From Psilocybe azurescens (Eukaryota; Basidiomycota; Agaricomycetes; Agaricales; Agrocybaceae), in contig JAJIRX010000602.1 in the NCBI GenBank assembly GCA_023853785.1, positions 62,001-126,000 on the forward strand: DNA of 64,000 bases, read 5' to 3'. The notes beneath the pieces are model-generated. The model saw only the letters and a program-made list of their open reading frames with translations. It made no database searches and was not told the origin of the DNA. A program made the position numbers and the translations under genes. Position 1 is the stretch's first letter; every line of letters starts with the position of its first letter. Shown piece by piece: positions 34,255 through 44,931 of this stretch.

Positions 34255-35423
34255 ATGGCAGAAACTCAACCCATACATATTACTCCACCCCCTCAGCAAG
34301 AGTCAGCTCGTATCGCCGAGATAGTGGCCCCATGTTCTTTGCTGCCATTCAAGCGCCTACCAAGTGAGTTCCTTCCGTGCCGCGATCGTGGGAAGGTTCT
34401 AAAATTTTCACCACTAGCGCCAGCGTCAACTTGAACTCGACAACAGCCGAAGAAACCATTCAGCGAAGAGACTTAAAATGTCTGGTATGGGTCGCGCTAC
34501 TCAGACTCCTGAGTATGCTTTGCTACATGGCAGTTCTCTCAATTCCTCGAGCTTACCGGTTCAAATTTCGAGATACTCGCCCACATCCGGGACATCATGG
34601 AGAAATTAGAGATTATGATCTCCAATGGGCGTGGCAGAATGTCTTGCGGCAGACGCGTCTCTCTGGAACTCCCCGGTAGTCTAGAGGAGGCACTTGCACA
34701 TCCGCTTGGCAGTTCAGGACTGGAGGAGTCAACGCTGTGTTGGGCGAAAGCTGTGCCACAGCTAATAAAAGGGTGGAAGACGATTCAATTCGGCTCGGGT
34801 ATTTTGATCCCGTGAGTTTGGTCTCCTTTATGTGCATTTCTCTTCCTATCTAATGCAGGGCATATCCTATTCTCTTATCTTGCTAGATGCTGCTTCACGG
34901 TTCTTCAGATCGAACCCGTTCTGGATAAAATTGTCATGCGCACGTTGATCGTTGCCTCTGCGGTGCTGGCCATCGCAAGTTTTATGTGCAGCACCTCGTA
35001 CACATTGTGTCCCTCGCGATGGGTAGAGAGATGCTTTCTCATTCAATGGTTATACGTGAGTCTATATTCTCCGGGCAAGAAATCAGAGTGTACTCATCAT
35101 CTATCAAAATTCAGGCTTCGAGTTCAAGTGCTGAACTTGATTTCTGGAACTTCTTGTCAATCCCTGCCATTTTTCTTTCCTGGTACGAGAATATTCGCTC
35201 CGTTAATTGGCCACATAGCTGATACATCCGGGTCTCTAGGTCCCTGATACTATTTTTTGTCACTGTTATGCTACTTTCATGGGGAGATTCGATCGACTCG
35301 GATTCATCCAACTCTGCAAACTCTTTATTCCCTTGGCTTATTTCAGGGATGATCATACTCCTGTGCATCGTCATATCTATTATTCAGATTTATCGCACAT
35401 TGAGACGCCTGTACATGACTTAG
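34255..35423 (+). CDS. Small membrane protein of an unnamed agaricomycete family, copy 1
   Basis: Function unknown. The start MAETQPIHITPPPQQESARI gives a Pro/Gln-rich, cytosolic-looking N-terminus. Middle exons include LPGSLEEALAHPLGSSGLEE and KAVPQLIKGWKTIQFGSGIL. Three hydrophobic segments follow: VLQIEPVLDKIVMRTLIVAS leading into a helix, ELDFWNFLSIPAIFLSW, and FPWLISGMIILLCIVISII just before the end IYRTLRRLYMT. The order 'LQI, helix, W-F-S-P-x-x-F-L-x-W, helix near the C-terminus' recurs in the gene at 42486-43601. Five or so short introns are needed; joins between 34350 and 34620 are uncertain. Confidence 0.52.
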
Positions 35424-35838
35424 CTAACTTATTCACGACATTGTACTCAAAATTTACCCCGACATATCATGACCTTTACGACAGACATTTTGACACCCCA
35501 AACCAGGCATAGTAATAGTGTATTATCGTTTGAACTGTATACTAGTGTAAAACGGCACAGAGACTCAGCCTGAACTCTAGAATACTTCATTGTATTACTC
35601 AAAACCATTTATTGTAAATCTCCAGGCTACGTCACACAATCTGTATTTTGATCGCTGTCAGATTTCCCTGTCGAATGCATTACACCGTGACTGAAGCAAA
35701 CCATTCTTGCAACGAAGGTATTCTTGCAAAATTGTAGAATGGACAAAAGAGGAAAATGCTATCAAGTTAATGTAGTATGGATTAGATGAAACAGGTTGAT
35801 TATAAGTTCGGATATATGTATATGCTAAATGCGACAAG
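35424..35838. other. Intergenic, convergent 3' ends
   Basis: About 415 bp between two genes that end toward each other. No element was recognised. Confidence 0.4.
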
Positions 35839-36731
35839 TTATAGAGTTTTATTTATTGTCATCAATTGCGACTCCTTCGAGTTAGCAGCTCCAGCTAAAT
35901 CCGCTGCCTCCTTTCTAATCTTTTCTGAGGCTGTCTTGATGCCCTTCGCGCGCTTCATAACATCCAAAAGGGTTTGAACGTGGTCCGGTTTCCACCCATC
36001 CGGTAACCTTTCTTCCGAGATCCACCGTCGGACATACTCCACAGGAACTCCAGTCTTCATCTCTGTCTTCCTTTCCCACATGCCAAGGACTATGGCCATC
36101 TCCCCGCGTGCAATCTCAGCAGCCACTGAGCCTATGGGCCGGCATTCTTTCTCCCTGCGAGCTCGAGCCCTTGCCACGTCTTCAGTGTCCATCAAGAACT
36201 GTCCCCCACTCCGATGTGACTTTGCTTCGATTTCCTTCTGGCCGGGTTTAACGTCCGCGACGAGCGCATTTACTAGACTGCGGTCAATTGCGATAGGCGC
36301 GAATTTCTCTCCTGCTGGGGTGTCATGGTGCACGAGGCTAGCGTCATGCTCAATAGCGCCATGCCTCCCGAGTTCGAAAAGATTTATGCGACTAAATTTG
36401 TGGAATATGACGGCGAAGCCAGCGTATACCAGAAAGTAAGCCAAAGGGTTTGAAAGTCCGTAGCACGCCTTCAGGCCGTGAACTAAGTCTTGAGGACCAA
36501 GATTTTTCCATCACGGGGACTATCGTTGATCTAGCTATGAGTTCGAGTTAAACAGCCCATAGGCAGTAACACGTACATGTACCCATGGTTAGCCATGGTA
36601 TTCAGAGCTGGACATGGTGAGCGGCTATCTCCTTCCTGGGCAGAACAGAAGCCGTGGGTTTGGCGCGTAACAGGGCAAACTGTCTTGTTATCATGTTTGT
36701 GGACCGGTGGGCTACCCTCTGGAAGAGACAT
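35839..36731 (-). CDS. Intracellular heme-thiolate peroxidase (chloroperoxidase/UPO-like), one indel
   Basis: A member of the heme-thiolate peroxidase family (Peroxidase_2) that binds heme through a cysteine and may act as peroxidase or peroxygenase. The N-terminus MSLPEGSPPVHKHDNKTVCP has no signal peptide, so it is probably intracellular, unlike secreted chloroperoxidases and UPOs. The proximal heme Cys lies in PCPALNTMANHGY, the family's PCP motif. The distal acid-base motif is EHDAS in HGAIEHDASLVHHDTP. The C-terminal part reads ARGEMAIVLGMWERKT and EERLPDGWKPDHVQTLLDVM. After the single intron the frame reads PRDGK and must regain one base in the T-run 36503-36507 to give NLGPQDLVHGLKACYG. 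Confidence 0.86.
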
Positions 36732-38342
36732 GTCGAATGACCTGATAAACCGTGATTGGGAATCCTACAGGATGACGCGATCTAAAATGGTCCTCTTATA
36801 AGGGGAGGACTCGTTTCAGTACTTAAGCAAGCTGGCCCTAACATTGCGCCGAAATCGGGCTTTTGGCAAGATGTCTTCTAAGTTGTTATAGTCAGATGCA
36901 ACGGTAATGGCAACTGGCGATGTACCTGAGACGAAAATTGCACTCTTTCTGAATCACTTCCTTTGAATAATTGATGATAAAATATCCAGGCTGCAGACAA
37001 ATGTGAACGTTTTTCACAGTGCATACCTTCATATTCTGAATCCTCACAGTATCTGTGGTACACGGCCAAGCGGGTAGAAGTCGCCGGTGAATATCGTTCA
37101 CCGACAAATTGAGATCGTAGGAATCAAAGAATGATTTCTACAATCATTTCACGGAGCCTGAGGCTTCCACCACCCACTGACTAGGCTCGTCCCCATCCGG
37201 CTTTGCGACACGTGCTGTCACTAAAGTGCACGTGGTTTGTGAGAGTGAACTCGACAACTCGCGTAGCCGGCTGGTCCATCTCGGGCCACTTTTGGCGGAG
37301 CCCGCCAAATCTTGTTGTGCTTACTTAGTGAAAAAGTGTCTCGAAGTTATAAAAAGTATTAAAAGTATATATATATAAAGTTGTCGATATCGAATTTTAA
37401 GTCAATTTGAGTATACAACTTTTTTCAAAATTTGTGATGGACTGCGTTGTTGTTGACAGGCCCGTGCGCGAGAAGCTCCATGTCAAACGTCAAAACCACG
37501 CTCATCACCGAACGACATCCTCATTCGATATCGAAAACATCTTCTCCCACAGTTGCTCCAGCACAGTGCCTACAGCACCTCGTACATGACGAATACGAGA
37601 AAAAAGCCCCGATGGAGTTTGCACCAACACTGTATGATAACTTCTGGTCGTCATTTAGTAATAACCCGAAGTAGCTACACCGCAGTACAATCAATATTCA
37701 AAGTTTTCGAAAAAATCACCCTTTTAGAAACTATTTCATTCAATCCAAAATGCAAAAAATGGTATTATGTATACTCAATTTGAGCACTTTTTTTCGAGGT
37801 GTGGCCACTTTTTTGACGAAGTCGACACATCAAGATTGGGGAAATGGCCACCACCCAAAATGAGCCCGAGACGGCCCAGTCCGCTCGCGAGCTCGCTCCT
37901 TGCTTGATCATGTGCTCCTGTGATGCTGTGTGACTGGCTGGCGAGTCTACCCACTGACCGTCGCACGTGGCATCATCCTAGATCAAACGTGACGCGGCTG
38001 AGCGCTCTTGAGCTCAGTAAAAGGTGCTTGCACCTGTTACAGTCATATGCTGCACCGCCGTTTCGCAGATTTGGAAGAGTAAAAGGGTTAAAGTAGGTTG
38101 ACAGGAAGTTGTACCAATAAATATGAACTTCCGACTTTCATCGTACCTTTTAGTGATTTAACAGTGACTCTATCCAGCTCCATCTGTACTAGCGATTTGA
38201 TAAAAATGCCTATATGTTGGGCTTTGAAGCGACGTTACTGATGTATACAATTCGTCATAGGGATATACTTAATAAGCAGTTTCCTACTGGTCGTCCAAGA
38301 AATATTGACAAGTCCACTGACAATTATCTTCTTTCTCATTGG
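36732..38342. other. Intergenic with a foldback-type repeat
   Basis: No gene was recognised between the peroxidase promoter and the 3' end of the GH92 gene. Most of 37165-37985 is a long imperfect inverted repeat listed separately, with a tatatatata run near 37370. Confidence 0.45.
37165..37985. mobile_element. Long imperfect inverted-repeat (foldback/MITE-like) element
   Basis: The left arm (about 37165-37360) and right arm (about 37785-37985) are diverged inverted copies of each other. Matching blocks on opposite strands include cccgagatggaccagccggc against cccgagacggcccagtccgc, cgcgagttg against cgcgagctcg, caagattt against caagattg, and the outer pair ccacccactga/tacccactga. The AT-rich centre holds no transposase. 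The arms have drifted far, so exact ends and target duplication could not be fixed. Confidence 0.5.
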
Positions 38343-41300
38343 TTAAAGCTCATCGCGTAGTGAAGCATCAGCATCACTCGTAGAGCTAGGCTCAGAGTCG
38401 CCCGGCATGCTCACCTTCGCTCGACTGGTTTCATCGTCGCCGACGAAAGCTTTCAAGATGGCTTCGCTATTTCCCCACGCCTCGATCTCATCGCTCATCT
38501 CAAAGACTATGTTAGCTCCCTGGGCGATTTGCTCGTGCTTAATTATGGGCTGATCCACGTCGACGTCATTGATTTTTAGGGACTTGATGTACGGTTTGGT
38601 ACGGGCACCCGGTGCTGTGATGGTGAGAACCTTGGGGGCAAGTGAGAGGCGGTGACTGGGCTGTTAAGGTCGATGGTTATCTGTTCGAAGAAAGGGCTGT
38701 TCGAGTTAGTGCAAGATGAATGTGATCATGTCATGATTAGCGTCATCGTTGCTTGCCATTGAAGATGAACACATACGATCCGACCACATATTCTCCTGAC
38801 ACAGGGTTGACAGGATAAAATCCCATCGCACTGAAAATGTACCAAGCGCTCATTTGTCCGCAGTCTTCGTTCTATGGAAAAATCCAAGGAAGTGTTAGCT
38901 TGGTACGATAGGAGAATTTCTTCCGACGTACTCCGGATAACCCAGTGGGAGTGTTATTGTAATTTGCGACGGCAATTTCCTGACCTTTTCCTGCGTCTTG
39001 AACGCAGCGCCAGCGAGCGAATATAGGTAAGGTATGTGATGGGATGGCTAGTGGAACATCGTGCATGCAGCATCAGTATCGTATCCCATTTGACTCCGGG
39101 TTTCCTCCACGATGATCGGAAGTCAAGTATCGTTAACAAGGAACCTACCTCATTACTATGGTCATTGTGCCCCCATCAAAATGCGCATCTAAACTCTGAA
39201 TGAACTTCACATTTCCTCCCCTGCGCTCAATAAGCGTAGGGACATCATGCACGACGTCAAACGAATACGCCCATTTGTCTCCTAAAATCACAAAGAAACA
39301 TTAGCCACCCACCATCTAGATCGGGAATTAATTGCTATATGTAGCTCACCTTCGGTCCATCCGTTATCCTCGCCGGCCCAGCTCCCATCGGCGTTACGCG
39401 CCTCCATGAAACCGGTGGCGTCGTTGAACAAGATAAACGGTGCGCGCATTGACCGCTCCAAGAGAAAATCGGTCACGTTTTCGGGCTTGCCTAGCTCACG
39501 CGCGAGTACGTAGGCGGCGTAGTCGTCATCTTTAAATCATTATTATGGTTGGTGAGTTTATCACTCTCCCAAGAGAAGGATGATAGATACGTACACGCGT
39601 AGTCTAACGTCCGAGATGCACTTTCCGAATGGACGTCATCTGCAACCCATCCGTTTTCGGCATAAACGGATGAAAGGCCAGCTCGGACTTCATAATCGAC
39701 ATGCTATTAGAAGGCCACGCAAAATTTCGTCTGTACGCATGCGGAGGGTAATAGCGAAAAGAATCATACCTCTTCTCGATCAGCGTAGCTATGCATCCAT
39801 GAGGTGTCAGAAAGCGAAATCGATCCACTACTACTAAGTATTGAAGATGCTTACATAGTCGTCAAATCGTTTTTAGGGGGATAGTGGCATCCTTCCAGAC
39901 TGCTTGCCACGCTAACTCTCGATCGAATCCGGTTATGTTTTTGAGAACAGCTTCAGCGACGAGTGAATCGGCATGCGTGCCAACCTAGAATCAGGTCAGG
40001 ATGGGAAATCTGCCCCGGAGGAGATAAGTCACCATTATGTTCGTCTCGACGATATTCTTCCACATTGGTAACCAGCCACTCTAAAGTAGCGACTACTTAG
40101 AAGAGAACATAGAATAGAAGTGCTAGAATCGCACCTCCTGATAATCAGCTAGCATACTTTGTACGAACCCTGGAATGCGATCCGGCACGAACAGAATTTG
40201 CCAGGCCCATTCTGCACGGAATGTGTCCTATGACAAGAGAGATTAAGGTGGTACGAGTCAGTTCTTGGTATAGGCCTCACCCAGATGGAGTAGCCAGTAT
40301 ACGACTCGCCACCGTCTTCGAGTTCATGAACTTTGTTATCATATCCAGAGTAGTACCGACCTTGCTCGTGTTGCTCAGTGGGATACTGGAGAGTGTGAGC
40401 AATAGCAGTCCAGAATGTTTGTTGATCCACAAAGTCCCTTGCGGACCCGGTGCCAGAGTTTTCGTCAAGGTACACTTTAAGGTCTACCCGACTCAGGATA
40501 TCCGCCCATGACTTTCGGACTTGAAACGCGGTGTTTTCAAAAGTACCAGGAGTAAGATGAATATCTGCAGACGAAGAAGAGCCAGCGTCTGGTATTTCGG
40601 AGTCGATATTCTTACGCGCTTGGTCTTCTGAGATAAATGATGTCCCAACGCGGAGAGTTATTACAGTTTCTCCCTTCGATGGCGGGAACTGGGCGTAAGC
40701 ACTCAACAAAGGTCCTTGAGAAACCTTCTGATGGGGATGCGGGAAGGAGATAGTCTCATTCTGAATGACACCGTATACTGGCTTGGGCGTTTCTTTGTCA
40801 AACCGAGCGCAAAAATAACCTTTGAAGTGCTGTGAGAAGGGTACCGTAGATGTAGGGGTGATGATGATGTCTTGCCGCTCATCCGACCATCCACATATTT
40901 CGAGATCACTGATGACAGATACACTTCCAGTCGGAAATGTTATGTTCGTAGGTGTCGATGTGATAACAGATGGACGCGACACTTCGAAGAGGATATAGGG
41001 CGAAAGCGTGGATTTGACCGTAAATCGAAGATGTGCCACACGCGAGGCTGAAAGCGTGTGAGACTTCGACAGCAAAAATAAACACACTGTACGCACTGGC
41101 AGTTTGTTCAATAGTGATGTTACCTCCGTGACCATCATCCAATTGAACACTGTAGTAGCCAGAACTTATGACCTCTTTCTTCTCGCCGTCACTCCCGCGG
41201 AGAACATCAAGTCCTCTTTTCTCAAAATCCACAACAACCTTTGGGCCCACTCCAGGTACAACACTGATTGGGGCACTTTCTCCCATCCAAATGGCAGGCT

Positions 41301-41598
41301 GACGCGTCCCGACCACGCCCATTACTTTGTCCAGCGTCCAGTTATACGGCGTGGCGGAAACGAAATGTGGCTGCGTCTGAGCGACCCAACGAGTCATTCC
41401 AAAAGGCGGTGCAGTGCTTGGTATCATTCCTCCCGAGCCATTAGGCGTATCTCCTCCATTACCGATAAGCAGATTCACCAGGTCGAGGCCCGCATTGGCT
41501 GGAATTGCAAACCCCGGGGGTGGGTGTGTCGTCGTGGCTTCGATCAAAGAGATAAGAGTTGCGAGCACCCATAACGACAATCGTATAAGGCTTTCCAT
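38343..41598 (-). CDS. Secreted glycoside hydrolase family 92 mannosidase, three or more indels
   Basis: GH92 enzymes are Ca-dependent exo-alpha-mannosidases that trim N-glycans or mannans. The N-terminus MESLIRLSLWVLATLISLIE is a signal peptide, then LDLVNLLIGNGGDTPNGSGG and PSTAPPFGMTRWVAQTQ. The family block GVVGTRQPAIWMGESAPISV is clear. Later blocks are FKGYFCARFD, DTFRAEWAWQILFVPDRIPG, GTHADSLVAEAVLKNITGFD, AWQAVWKDATIP, HHIPYLYSLAGAAFKTQEKV, NYNNTPTGLSG and EDCGQMSAWYIFSAMGFYPV, with the C-terminal beta domain ending DADASLRDEL. About ten short introns are needed. Single bases appear missing at 39876-39880, 38979-38980 and 38651-38652. All family blocks are otherwise present in order. 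Confidence 0.86.
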
Positions 41599-41864
41599 AG
41601 ATATTTATAGAGCCTCTGTCCAAACTTGAGGCCTGTTGAAACAAATCAGCGCGTCTTACAGTAAGAGGCTATCCAGTGTCTGTTGTGGTTTTGAACTTAC
41701 AAGTGGCTGGCTACAGTTTCAGTATAACAGATTTTCATTCCCTAGCTTTAAGTACTGGGAGGAATATCTTCTATCTTCGCGAAGCAAAGCACTCGGTGGT
41801 CAGCTGGTGGTAGCAGCTTGGTTGGAACCGGTGAATGCCTCGCGTAAGTCGCGTCCTCGCGGCC

Positions 41865-42310
41865 GGATACGGTCCGTCATCATTTCACATGACCAGTCGG
41901 TCGGCAGCTTCCGAGGACTGATTGTGCTGGCTGGCACTAATTTTGAGTTCTACAAGCATCAATAAAAGAAGAATAATACGCCTACTACATGTGACACAAT
42001 CCCATCCAGCTATAAATACATATATTGAGCATTTACTGAGAATGTCACAAATAAATAACAACACGTGATGTTTGTCATCTACCTTATGTCATCGTCATAT
42101 GCCGGCCTGGTCCGTCATCATTTTATTATTTATATGATGACGAGCCTGGGCAAAGATCGGCGGCTTCTGTACTGGCACCGAATGGCGCTGGCTGGCGCCA
42201 ATTTCAATGAAGTCAACAAATGTAAAGCAAAGTACCATACTTCCTACTTGATCCTCATAATTCTATAAACATATATGCTGAACATTTATATGGGACCCAA
42301 GAGTTGTAAA
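41865..42310. repeat. Diverged tandem duplication, about 235-bp period
   Basis: The segment starting at 41865 recurs at about 42098 in the same orientation. Matches include gccggatacggtccgtcatc/gccggcctggtccgtcatc, gtgctggctggcactaattt/gcgctggctggcgccaattt, and the AT-rich tail ctataaatacatatattgag/ctataaacatatatgctgaa. It is non-coding and lies upstream of the GH92 gene. Confidence 0.55.
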
Positions 42311-42485
42311 TACAGACAGAATAAATTCTAACAACCTCAACGATAGCAGGGACTCGGAGATCGTGGCAGTGGCTAGAGTAGACTAGCTAAAACGAGATAA
42401 TGACGTGGCCGTAGCAAATATGGAAAAGAATTAAGATTCAGAAGAATGCCGATTATCAAAACCGGTGTATATACAAAAAGGCGAC

Positions 42486-43601
42486 TCAAAACCTTGTGAG
42501 AACTGTTATTGCGCGATATATTTGGACGATGCATAGGATTATTGTAGACGTGACAATAATACCACCGGTCAAAAAGCAGACCCCGGTTCAACTACAGAAT
42601 TAGCTTCTCCGTTGTTCTGTATCCAAGCTGTGCTTATTATGGTGGATGTGAAGAAAAGGCTCGACCTATACAAGTAGTTAGCGCCGAGCCATGCGACTCC
42701 CAATCAACGGCAGACGAACCATATTAGAGAGGACACGGGTAATGATATGCTTGCCCAAAACTCAATTGACTGAGTAGACTTTGGCTCCCTGGATGCCTGC
42801 ATAATTTAACTGTAAGAAACAATGATTTAGCCTGTCATGGTAATCTTATACCTCTCGCCATTTGCTTTCCATTTTCTTATGCTTGAGGTCAAGCTTTCCA
42901 GAAACATATACGCCGCTTGATAGGAGTCCCGCACATGAGAAAGCGATGGACATAAGCGCAGATGTTCTCCCAAACGTGGTGGTAATGATACTATTGATTT
43001 GAAGAACAGCAATAGACAGCCTGATGGAGTTGTAAGAAATCTGTGAGACGATGGCCAGCCAAAGAAAAGCTCACGGTAAAATCATGGCATTACAGACCCA
43101 GGCAAGCTTCCAGACAGCCACCATCATTCTGACCGTCTTATTCCACTTGATCTGATTTACAAATATTACGGTCGGGTCAAGAGAATGTTCTTGATTGTGT
43201 AGGCGCCTCATCCCGTGCTTGTCCTTGAGACTCCATCTCTTATAGAGAATACGATGAACACCGAGACCAGACATGGCCCAGAACAAGCTCCAAAAATACT
43301 GGATATCTCTTGAAATCCAACCATTTCTTCAAAGAGGGGTTAGTATGGAGGCTTCACAATGTTATTTTACTAACTTCCAGGATTTTGACACTTCACGCTT
43401 GGACTCTACAACACTGGGGGTTCAGATCGGGATAGAGTATTTAGATGGAAGTCCGAGGCGCCGGCGAGTCGTTGTGGTGGCGCAATGGCATTTCCAACAG
43501 TAGGTATGGAAAGTAATCCCATTCCCTCGTTGCTCTTGAAGATGATATCACGAAGTAGAAGAAATAGGGAAGGTTTGCGGAGAGTTTGAAGAGTCTTGCA
43601 T
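42486..43601 (-). CDS. Small membrane protein of the same unnamed family, copy 2
   Basis: A paralogue of 34255-35423. Exons read SIAVLQINSIITTTFGRTSA continuing into a hydrophobic segment, then QSIEFWASISLPVSSLIWFV, and a final GGIIVTSTIILCIVQIYRAI ending VLTRF at 42486. Spacing and key residues parallel copy 1 (LQI; W-A/N-x-S-x-P; IVQIYR/IIQIYR). An upstream exon holds WSLKDKHGMRRLHNQEHSLD and MVAVWKLAWVCNAMI. A base appears missing in the CCCC at 42581-42584. The start MQDSSNSPQTFPISSTS at 43601 is tentative because the frame breaks just after it. Confidence 0.45.
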
Positions 43602-44931
43602 CTCCTAGGCCAGCATTTATAGCACCGTAAGATAACAAATTAAGATGAATCAGGATCAAATCCGTCCAGGTGTCTCCAGACCCGTTTCTTCTGGCTCGGT
43701 ATTCTCGGAATTGTCCGAATGCTACTTTTAGAAATGATTATGTAGAAATTCCTGACGTTCACATGGGCCGCCGTTTGCGCCGGACCATTCCCAGCATGAG
43801 GAATCACTTAAAGGATGAGGAATCACTTAAAGGATATACATATGGTATAATCCGCGGAACCAACCAATGATCGATAGAGAGCTTTGCTGTACTTTACCCG
43901 ATCAATCAACCAACCAATGATCGATGGGGCATGATATACCTATCGGCGTATAATTAGCTGCTACGACGCTGACTGGATGACCTGGATCCTCCTGGATTTC
44001 CAGCAGACATAAAGGAGCGTGTGTCGGCGGAGAGTGTCTGTGCGCTATGTCACGTTCTCCGGAGTAGGGTGTTGCTGTACACAACAAAGCACAATCAAAA
44101 ATAGTTCGATTTCAGAATTAAGTAGAGGACCTCAGACCTAACTGGTAAGCGAGTCTAGCTCTCGACGAGATTATCAAAACGCCTTAAACCCGTAAGTGTG
44201 CTGAGCTGGGAGGCTTAATACTTGTGTCCCTTCCTTTCAATATCAACTGTCGTAGTATTAATCTGCAAGTTCTGGCGACGAAGGAAGACGTATCTTAGAT
44301 CTTAGAGAGAATCAAAGAATTCCAAAGCACTGCACGTAAATACCCAGCCAATCAGACCCCCGCGTATGTCCGTATGTCATAAATCCCCGCAATCTAGACC
44401 GCGCCTACATACACTTATCCAATCATATGTGGACATACCGCCATGGATTGTCATAGGCTATGTAGCTGCCGTTGATAGGCACCACTGTTTGTAAACGGCG
44501 CACAATCGTAACCCTGATAGCCTGGACGTTGGGTCATCCAAGTACACCCTCCCAAAATACGTATTTCGCGGGGTCTGAGAAATATATGGTATGAATGATA
44601 TCAATTCGGTTTGCGATCCAGATTTAAATATCAGGGGCGTCCTTATACTTACTTCATGGGCATGGGGACATCCGCCGGCGGAATGTTCATAGCTGCAGGC
44701 TTCTCACCTGATCCCAAAGCCTATTCGCTCGATTTGTTCAGACTGCGCAGCACATATAATTAAACAATTCGGTAGTAGTAGCCCACGTTCATGACACAGA
44801 CATAGCAGGGGTATACAAAAAGATTTGATAATAGATGTAGAAAGAATGAGGATCATAAGATCGATACGGACGTCGCCTGTGTCTTCCAGTAACACTCCAG
44901 ATAGATTCTAGAACTTCGCGTTCATCCATTA
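43602..44931. other. Intergenic with small direct repeats
   Basis: No gene was recognised. It has a tandem 19-base duplication at 43796-43834 (gatgaggaatcacttaaag twice) and a direct repeat accaaccaatgatcgat at about 43859 and 43909. Confidence 0.45.
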
